Shown here: positions 57,299 through 64,000 of the stretch, one piece after another
Position numbering within the stretch: position 1 is the first letter of the stretch
Layout: every line of letters starts with the position of its first letter
Assembly (NCBI GenBank): GCA_014526335.1
Contig: JACTAT010000037.1
Location: forward strand, 13,220,139 to 13,284,138
Direction: 5' to 3'
From: Chrysaora quinquecirrha
Taxonomy: Eukaryota > Cnidaria > Scyphozoa > Semaeostomeae > Pelagiidae
Length of the DNA stretch: 64,000 bases
Translations under genes and position numbers: made by a program
The notes under the pieces: generated by a model
Told to the model about the DNA's origin: nothing
Databases searched by the model: none
The model's input: only the letters and a program-made list of their open reading frames with translations

Positions 57299-57371
57299 TA
57301 CAAAGGAATATCATTTATTTCACATTACGAACTGAAGACTACATTCATTCACTTAGAATAATTGATCAAAA

Positions 57372-57443
57372 TGGCCAGTGTGGGTCTCGAACCACGACCT
57401 TAGCGTTATTAGCACCACGCTCTACCGACTGAGCTAACCGGCC
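57372..57443 (-). tRNA. tRNA-Ile(AAU), T-arm deletion
   Basis: 72 nt, third member of the fourth block. Confidence 0.72.
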
Positions 57444-57516
57444 TACAAATTATTATTTTTAATTTTACATTACGACGTCAAGACTACATTCATTCACTTA
57501 GAATAATTGATCAAAA

Positions 57517-57589
57517 TGGCCAGTGTGGGTCTCGAACCCACGACCTTAGCGTTATTAGCACCACGCTCTACCAACTGAGCTAACCGGCC
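57517..57589 (-). tRNA. tRNA-Ile(AAU)
   Basis: 73 nt, consensus except one D-loop base (CAACTGAG). Confidence 0.93.
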
Positions 57590-57662
57590 TACAAAGTATT
57601 ATTTTTAATTTTACATTACGACGTCAAGACTACATTCATTCACTTAGAATAATTGATCAAAA

Positions 57663-57736
57663 TGGCCAGTGTGGGTCTCGAACCCACGACCTTAGCGTTA
57701 TTAGCACCAAGCTCTACCGATCTGAGCTAACCGGCC
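57663..57736 (-). tRNA. tRNA-Ile(AAU), D-loop insertion
   Basis: 74 nt; one base added in the D loop (CGATCTGAGC) and G26 changed. D loops tolerate length change, so it may work. Confidence 0.75.
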
Positions 57737-57824
57737 TACAAAGTATTACATTTTATTTCACATTACGAAGTCAAGACTCGTTTATTCACACAGAATAATG
57801 GATCAAAATGAATATTGATCAAAA

Positions 57825-57898
57825 TGGCCAGTGTGGGTCTCGAACCCAAGATCTTAGCGTTATTAGCACCACGCTCTACCAAACTGAGCTAACCGGCC
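57825..57898 (-). tRNA. tRNA-Ile(AAU), diverged
   Basis: 74 nt; D-loop insertion and T-arm changes (CCCAAGATCTTAG). Confidence 0.68.
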
Positions 57899-57970
57899 TA
57901 CAAAGTATTACTTTTTATTTCACATTACGACGTCAAGACTCGTTTATTCACATAGAATAATTGATCAAAA

Positions 57971-58044
57971 TGGCCAGTGTGGGTCTTGAACCCACGACCT
58001 TAGCGTTTATTAGCACCACGCTCTACCGACTGAGCTAACCGGCC
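57971..58044 (-). tRNA. tRNA-Ile(AAU), anticodon-loop insertion
   Basis: 74 nt; an extra A in the anticodon loop (CTAATAAA) and a B-box change (CTTGAACCC). Probably inactive. Confidence 0.65.
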
Positions 58045-58117
58045 TACAAAGTATTATTTTTTATTTCACAGTACGAAGTCAAGACTGCATTCATTCACTT
58101 AGAGTAGTGGATCAAAA

Positions 58118-58190
58118 TGGCCAGTGTGGGTCTCGAACCCACGACCTTAGCGTTATTAGCACCACGCTCTACCGACCGAGCTAACCGGCC
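58118..58190 (-). tRNA. tRNA-Ile(AAU)
   Basis: 73 nt; sound, with one A-box change (TAGCTCGGTCGG). Confidence 0.9.
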
Positions 58191-58263
58191 TACAAAGGAG
58201 TATCATTTATTTCACATTACGAACTGAAGACTGCATTTATTCACTTAGAATAATTGATCAAAA

Positions 58264-58336
58264 TGGCCAGTGTGGGTCTCGAACCCACGACCATAGCGTT
58301 ATTAGCATCACGTTCTACCGATAGAGGTAATCTGGG
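58264..58336 (-). pseudogene. tRNA-Ile relic, right edge of array
   Basis: T arm intact, but D and acceptor 5' strands decayed (GATAGAGGTAATCTGGG on the plus strand). Both end copies are the most decayed, as expected for unequal exchange. Confidence 0.8.
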
Positions 58337-58492
58337 TACAAAGTTATCGCGCAGGAACTTCGCGTTATTAGCATCATACTCTGCATACGGAGCTTGCCGG
58401 CCTGGAATATTTGCTGTTCAGCGTTGCAAGGGCTTCCTTTTGCGCATGCACTTTGAAATTTGACTACTTCGCAAACCAAAAGAAGCAAGAGT

Positions 58493-58566
58493 GGTTAATG
58501 TGGATCTCGAAGTGACAATCTCTACCGTTCTTTGCATTACGATCTACCGACTGAGATAACGGGCCC
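58493..58566 (-). pseudogene. Decayed tRNA-like relic
   Basis: TTATCTCAGTCGGTAGATCG is A-box and D-arm-like and ACTTCGAGATCC is B-box-like, about 40 nt downstream. Acceptor ends only partly pair (GGGCC versus GGTTA). Probably an older diverged array member. Confidence 0.4.
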
Positions 58567-58699
58567 CACTGAACACATCTGTCAGCCGTGCAAAATGTTC
58601 TTTTACGTGTTTTGAAACAGACGTAATAAAAGTCAAAAAAGGCTTGTATTGGTCTCAGACCCATTACTATATTTAACATATATTCTGATAGTGATGCAT

Positions 58700-59185
58700 T
58701 ACACGCAGTATTTTTTAGAAGCAACCGGTTATAAGCAACAATGATGTAGACGGCCTAAAAGTTTAAGCAACGTATAGTACCAAAGGAAAGAACCTAAGCA
58801 ACTTTTTTAATTTTTGATAATTTATATCACTGCAAGCAATCGAGGATTGATCAACTTTGCAGCTATTTCCATTCATTTGTCGACAAAACTCGCATACCAA
58901 CTGAGTGTTTCTCGTTAAGTGAGGCATTTCATTAAGGGGTTTCCATTTAACTTTCAATACAAAGTCTCTAATGGTAAAAATATCAGTAGGGAGAAATGAC
59001 TCCAGACATTTTATGTGCAATGTTAGATTTTGCTAATTTTCTAGCCTCTATACTATTCTTAGGGCAAAAAAATGCAGTTAAAATTAAGCAACTATTGCTA
59101 CTAAAAAGTAGCCTTAAGAGGTTCAAAAATAAGCAACTTTTTGAACTAGGGCCGAGCGAAGTTGCTAATAAAAAAACTGCGTGTA
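58700..59185. mobile_element. MITE with TACACGCAG-T-run-AGCAAC ends
   Basis: ACACGCAGTATTTTTTAGAA + GCAAC at the left, GTTGCTAATAAAAAAACTGC + GTGTA at the right. TAAGCAAC words recur at least five times inside. Confidence 0.75.
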
Positions 59186-59987
59186 TCATATTTAGCTTAC
59201 TCACTCTTAGCTCTAGTCATCTGAGGTAACTCTTGGCCTAGCATATCTACTCACAGCACAGTCGCCTTTGGAATTGCCAACCTCTTTCCGTCCTCCCTTG
59301 TTACCAAAAATGGAAATATTGAAAAACTTGTGGTGCAGATGTCCAGTAGTGTAGCTGTCGAACCGAAAACTTGACGCGATAAAAACTCTGAGCTTTATAG
59401 CTGCTGAATTAACCCAAGGGACTTTTCACTCTTCAAAAAAGCGCACAAGATCCCTATTGAAACGAAAGGTTTCTTACAACATTTCATGAAAACAAGAGAT
59501 TCCAACTGTGAGTGTACGAGATTCCAGAGTGAATTGTCCTTTGAATCAACTGATGGACAACATCTTATTGTACCCTCACACAAGAGACCATTTCAAAGAG
59601 GTTTGGGTCGACGCGACATTTTCTGGAAAATGGTAGATAATTCTAGTAAGGGAATCCTCTCCGCGTGCAACGACAGGAATTACCATCGTTTTAGGAGAGA
59701 TAATGCAGAAAATTGTGCCACAATTTAAGAAATATTGAAGAAAAAAGAGTAAATGAATCTGCAACAATAGATGTTGGAAACGCAGGATGTCAGGAAACAA
59801 GACGCAAGTAGAACAAAAAATTGAAGATAATAAACTGGCTTCTTGAGCAGTTATGGTGGGATTTGAATCCTTTCACCTTTACTTGAATTAAAAAAGAATT
59901 CGAAGTAAAATTAGCTGCACTGCCCCTCCTGAAACGACCGTAATATTCAGTCGTTGCACGCGGACAGGATTCCCATACTTGGAAGCC

Positions 59988-60116
59988 TTAGACTCATTAC
60001 CCGAGTCCCACTCCTCGCCAACAACAACAGCAAAAACCCTACAGCTGCTTGCTCAGAGTGGTTTGAGCGTCCAGCATTGACTCAACAGCGATATCTACGA
60101 CTCATGTAATAAGTCT
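59988..60116 (-). mobile_element. Dispersed short inverted-end repeat, copy 2
   Basis: Ends CTTAGACTCATTACCCGAGT and CATGTAATAAGTCTAG are inverted. The reverse complement aligns closely to 16035-16185, including GCTGGACGCTCAAAC. Confidence 0.7.
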
Positions 60117-60338
60117 AGAAATGCCTACCAGTTTCCGGAAAAATTTTGCGCCGACCCAGAACTTTGAAAAAAGTCTAATTATGTTAGCTTTGTCTTGACA
60201 CTTAGAAACAAGTAGATGGAAAAATTTAGAATTCTAGGGCTTCTATCTATCATATAGATATTAAAATACATCAAATAATCATATACCAATAGGGATCAAT
60301 AGTACGTACTTTGACAGTGAGACTAATTATTTATTTGG

Positions 60339-60636
60339 AGCATAGCGTTCAAATCTTTGATTGGCTAACAGCTCTGATCACATCTATTTTCTCCCTACCG
60401 ATTTAACCAATGAAAGGCCTGGAAACTGTCAACAAACACGTTCCACAGCTAGATTAAGGCCGCTTTGGGCGTGCAGTCCTTTTTTCTGTGGGGTAATGAA
60501 AACCGGCCAAAACGGCCTAAATCTAGCTGTGGAGCGTGCTTGTTGACAGTTTCCAGGTCTTTCATTGGTTAAATCGGTAGGGAGAAAATAGATGTGATCA
60601 GAGCTCTTAGCCAATCAAGTATTTGAACGCTATGCT
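60339..60636. mobile_element. 300-bp near-palindromic foldback element
   Basis: Arms of about 130 bp (AGCATAGCGTTCAAAT...; mirrored ATTTGAACGCTATGCT) share TTTAACCAATGAAAG and CAGCTAGATT blocks around a short centre. Its right end abuts the AATAAA (minus strand) used by the AAK1-like gene. Confidence 0.87.
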
Positions 60637-60642
60637 TTTATT
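60637..60642 (-). promoter_or_regulatory. Poly(A) signal AATAAA for the AAK1-like gene
   Basis: AATAAA on the minus strand, about 50 nt after the stop codon, next to the foldback element end. Confidence 0.6.
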
Positions 60643-60692
60643 TGGTAACAAAATAGTAAAAAATACACTAGATTAATATTGGAGTTCCATTA

Positions 60693-62637
60693 TTATTGTT
60701 CCTGAATTGGTGCTTTTGGTAGCAAACGTCTTCTTTGATGAACTCTTCGATTAGGATGGCTTTGTCTACTTTGGGCAGTAAGTTCATGGCTTGATAATGG
60801 GTTTTTATGCTTGACAATTTTCACGAATGGAGCTGATCCAAATGGATCCTCATTATGCTTTACTTCACTAGTATCGGCTTTCTTAGATTGTTCGTCTGTA
60901 TCTTTTCTAATAACTGATGATGTAGCGTTCTTATCGTGCAAACTGAACGGGTCTGAGCTTGCGAATGGGTCATTAGTGGAAGGTCCACCATTGGATTCAT
61001 CCTTCTTCTTAAATACGACATCTGTATTTCGCGAAGTATTAGGAGTTTTATGTTTCTTTTGAATAGATATTTTACGCGATTCTAAACTGAAAGGTGCACA
61101 GCCAAAAACATCCTCTGTTGGAGGAGCATCAATTTTATCAGATTTCAAGACATCAGGTTCAACTGAGTCATTTAAGAATAGCTTATTTTCAACTTCTTTG
61201 CTTGCTTTCTCATCATGATTTTCATCCTCAGATGATGTTGATCTAATTTCTAAATAATCAACCATATCCTTACTATCATCAGCTTCACTTGAACTACTTT
61301 CAGATGCGAGCTCCTCGCTGCTGCAAGATGATGTCCTCGTGTAAATATACTGTCTCTCAGGAACTGACGAACTTGGTGATATCAATGGCGACGCATCCGC
61401 TTCTTCCAGTGTTGGTCTATTTATCTTTTCTTTCAACGAATCATTTTGTTTATCACCATCTTTAGCTTCTCTTCGTTTATCAAAAGTAGGCTCACTATGC
61501 GAAGGTCGAATATCTAAGTTGCTGAGATCTTTGGGCAAGTTCGTTTGACTGTGAGGTTTTCGCAAACTCAAATGAATTAAAGGCATATCTAGAATGGCCT
61601 TACTGTGTTCCGCGTCTTGTTGCTTTGTATGCTTGACTTCTAATGGGGTATTGTTTACCTGTGAGGAACTGAATTGTTCTGCATTACCCACAATCCTCAT
61701 ATCTGGAACTGATTTGTTTGGGCTGTTCATTTCACCAACTGGCTTCAAATACGTTGAATTGGATTCTTTTTCGTCATCGCTTGAGTTTGCCCGGCGTGCC
61801 AAATCAGAGAACGTGTCACTTCGAGACCGAAAGTGACTTCGATAGTTTGTGACTCTCTGTTCTGGATTTGAAAAGGTAGTGGCATTAGAGAATACATTCG
61901 ATTCAAAAGGATTCGTTGCTTTGTTGTCATTAACGATTTCATTGCCTGAGGAGAAGTCATCTTCAAATGGATTAACTGCTGGGACTTGACCATCTGGATT
62001 ATCGAAACCTAAATGCAAAATTGGCACATTTGAAATATTTTCTTGTGGTTGTTGCTGACCTAGTTGTCTTCGTTTCTGCTCTAAAAGTTGTTGTTGCTGC
62101 TGCTGCAACTGCCTTTGCTGCTCTAAAGCCATTTGCTGTTGTTGTTGCTGCTCAATTTGAAGTTGTTGAGCTCTTTGACGCTCCTGCATTTGCTGATAGT
62201 AAAGCTGTTGTTGTAGTTGTTGCTGCTGAAGTTGTTCTTGCTGAATTTTTTGCTGATGAAGTTGTTGCTGTTGCATTTGCATTCGTTGTTGTTGTTGTTG
62301 CTGATGAAGACGTTGTTGGTACATTTGTTGTTGATAAAGGGCATGTTGTTGCTGTTGCTGTTGGAGTTGTTGTTGTTGTTGTAACTGTTGTTGCTGTTGC
62401 TGCAAATGTTGCTGTTGTTGCTGCTGCAGCTGCTGTTGTTGTTGTAAGCTCTGCTGCTTTGGCTGTGAGCGTGAATCACTTTCATTCTTGAATGGCGTCG
62501 GCGTGGCAACGTCATTACCTGATGAAAATTTATTTACTCCCTTCGGTCTTGATCTTGGAGCTAATGAAGTTGAAACGGGGGCGTGTTCTCTTGCCGTCAC
62601 TGGTAAAGATCCTTGGGAAACTTGCTGTACGCTGTTT
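60693..62637 (-). CDS. AAK1: Last exon of an AAK1/BMP2K-like (NAK family) endocytic kinase
   Basis: The C-terminal 647 residues. The acceptor TTTTGTCTTTTAG precedes AAC-AGC-GTA; the upstream exons with the Ser/Thr kinase domain should lie beyond 64000. TSLAPRSRPKG matches AAK1 TSIAPRQRPKA, which sits just after the kinase domain. A long polyQ region follows (DNA about 62050-62470), as in AAK1/BMP2K. Then come endocytic peptide motifs: NPFEDDF and NPFES (EH-domain binding), NDPFASSDPF and EDPFGSAPF (AP-2 appendage binding), and DVFGCAPF, plus Ser-rich acidic stretches. The tail ends HQRRRLLPKAPIQEQ. AAK1 phosphorylates the AP-2 mu subunit at clathrin-coated pits. Minus-strand gene; stop TAA with AATAAA close by. 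A Numb-associated or epsin-type adaptor is a less likely alternative. Confidence 0.78.
62050..62470 (-). repeat. CAA/CAG polyglutamine tract
   Basis: Mixed CAA and CAG codons encode runs of Gln broken by Leu, His, Met and Tyr. The mixed codons argue for a selected protein tract rather than a pure slippage repeat. Confidence 0.9.
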
Positions 62638-64000
62638 CTAAAAGACAAAAATCTTCGTTTTAAACAAAAATGCATTCTTAAGCATCGCAAGCTTTCGACG
62701 AGTTTGTCCTATGCAACAAATCGGTAGGTCAGTCTTGGTCAGTTGAAGCATTGCAAACCGTCGATGCAACAAGAATGGAGAGCCATTCGTGTCAAAATTT
62801 ATTAGCAGATCGATTGATCAAACAGCAAACCGGTTCGCCAATCAATCAAATCGATGTTACCCAAACCGATTCAACAAACTTTTCATCGTTTGACCAAGTA
62901 GCAAATCGATTGAGCGGATAAGAAACCGAGCCGGCAAATGGTAAATCGTTCAGACAAAAGAACTTTCCAAACTATTACGTCACACGTGCTAACGCCCGCA
63001 CTGCACTTTGGTAGTTGCAGTAACCGCATCGCCTCGTGCTGTTGTCAGTACTGTACCTAGTATTATTATCTTGATGTTTTTCCAGCGAAATCGGAGACTT
63101 ATTCTAGTTTAATCTTGTCTGGGGGAGCACGTGTGACGTAATAATGGGAAACGTCTATTGGCAAAGTCAAACGACAAATTGACAAAGGAGAAACCGATGA
63201 ACTTTGAACCATCCAAACAAAACTACTTTTTAATTTAGAGATTTGAAATTTTCGATTATTTGTTTCTGTTTGTAGAAAAACTAGTCGGACAGAACTACCG
63301 ACTTGTTCATGTCGAGCAGTTCGTGCAAAAATTAAGTTTTGCAAATCGATTGATCAAATAACAAAACGCTTGCCTACATTCCACACAAAAACATGTACAT
63401 GTCTACGCTTGTTCGACCGTTGTCTGGGATTTCGACAACTTAACCTAGATACAAGCAAAAAGTAGTAATAGGGCTCTAACTGTCAAACAGGAGCAGTAAG
63501 GCCTGGCCAAACGATCAAAAACATTGTTGGTCAATAATTTGAAATTTGTTTGTCAAGCAAAATGTTTAACCATTTGGCCACGTCAAAAAACGTTGCTCGT
63601 CCAACAATTTTTGCTTGTGTCTAGCATAAATGCTTTCAGAAACATCACGCCACAAATTTTGCTGATTTCTGCTTGTCAAGCAATGCCTTATAGTTTGACT
63701 GCCTTTCCAACACTATTTGTCAAAATTTCTTTTGTTATTGTCAAACTTAAACAACTTGCAGCATTTCGGCATCTAGCAACATTTCTTATCAACAAGGTGT
63801 TCGTGCTTGCACATTAGCAATGACTTCATTGTTCCAACATGCTGTACAGCAATGTTTCTGGACGTGGCTAAGCGTCAAACATTTGTTTTAAAGCAAATTT
63901 AAAAAATTCGACTAACAGCGTTTGATCGTTTGGCCAGGACCTTAAGTAGGGATTAAATGCGGATCACAAAGGTCAGGCCTGTTAAAACTAGATAGGTATG
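62638..64000. other. Intron of the AAK1-like gene (to window end)
   Basis: No exon recognised. Contains TCGATTGATCAAA(C/T)A words at 62810 and 63347, an inverted pair ATTACGTCACACGTGCT (62975-62991) / AGCACGTGTGACGTAAT (63127-63143) and a MITE at 63498-63943. Confidence 0.5.
63498..63943. mobile_element. MITE with AAGG-CTGGCCAAACGATCAAA ends
   Basis: Left AAGGCCTGGCCAAACGATCA and right TGATCGTTTGGCCAGGACCT inverted. AACATT/CAAGCAA words repeat inside. Related to 41209-41487. 446 bp, no transposase. Confidence 0.82.

Larger units (their letters stand above)
54066..58336 (-). repeat. Tandem array of 30 tRNA-Ile(AAU) units, about 146-bp period
   Basis: Copies start at an almost exact 146-bp spacing (54499, 54645, 54791, 54937, 55083, 55229, 55375, 55521, 55667, 55813). 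Sixteen copies are 73 nt, five are 72 nt, three are 74 nt, four are 62 nt with a shared deletion, and two are degenerate end copies. Spacers are themselves conserved. Each gene is followed on its strand by TTTT (GGCCA/TTTTGATC), a Pol III terminator. A three-gene block (73, 62, 72 nt) of about 426 bp repeats four times, from 55667, 56093, 56665 and 57091. Confidence 0.96.
58337..60692. other. Gene-free stretch between tRNA array and AAK1-like exon
   Basis: Holds the tRNA relic, a MITE (58700-59185), a dispersed repeat (59988-60116) and a foldback element (60339-60636). 59190-59985 shows no feature I can support. Confidence 0.5.

Noticed and set aside
54066..58336. CRISPR-like or SINE array
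   Set aside because: Regular spacing first suggested a repeat-spacer array, but spacers are conserved, the repeat folds as tRNA-Ile, and the genome is eukaryotic.
62021..62491. 156-codon Val/Ala-rich plus-strand frame
   Set aside because: Antisense of the polyQ tract in the AAK1-like exon.

Overview
The window looks like nuclear DNA of an early-branching animal, probably a cnidarian such as a coral or sea anemone. Genes are split by GT-AG introns and the sequence is AT-rich. It holds animal-only genes (a SLC22A18-type transporter, an AAK1/BMP2K-type endocytic kinase, an intronless class A GPCR, a beta-helix multi-pass receptor) in a dense background of short inverted-repeat transposons. The taxon is inferred from gene content only.

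Layout. 1-6228: repeats and low complexity, with no gene I can defend. 6229-7176 (+): intronless GPCR. 7177-10549: MITE, minisatellite and AT-rich DNA. 10550-13848 (-): two exons, a PDZ half with tyrosine motifs and a PH half, split by a foldback transposon; middle exons were not found. 15652-28328 (-): complete eight-exon SLC22A18-like transporter, 449 aa when joined, including one apparent GC-AG intron. 29398-41716 (-): eleven-exon BFR1-like coiled-coil protein with a 515-residue disordered tail, 899 aa when joined. 42-46 kb: nested hAT-type MITEs and a 1.5-kb foldback element. 46423-52604 (-): two-exon, 1127-aa beta-helix/Cys-rich/multi-pass membrane protein whose single intron carries a 1.8-kb satellite of 17-bp monomers. 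53223-53429 (+): possible first exons of a divergent gene. 54066-58336 (-): tandem array of 30 tRNA-Ile(AAU) units and relics at a near-exact 146-bp period, with higher-order triplets. 58.3-60.7 kb: MITEs and a 300-bp foldback. 60693-62637 (-): large last exon of an AAK1/BMP2K-like kinase gene (polyQ, NPF and DPF motifs). Its kinase domain lies beyond the window.

All multi-exon genes I can model lie on the minus strand. I see no operon-like link between them. The exon models rest on matching splice phases: each of the three complete models sums to a whole number of codons with no internal stop. Most of the remaining DNA is MITEs. One large group shares a terminal pattern of T-run plus ATAAG, with the next few bases differing by family and recurring inside each element. 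The tRNA-Ile array, the 17-bp satellite and the word-repeating MITEs are the most unusual structures here.
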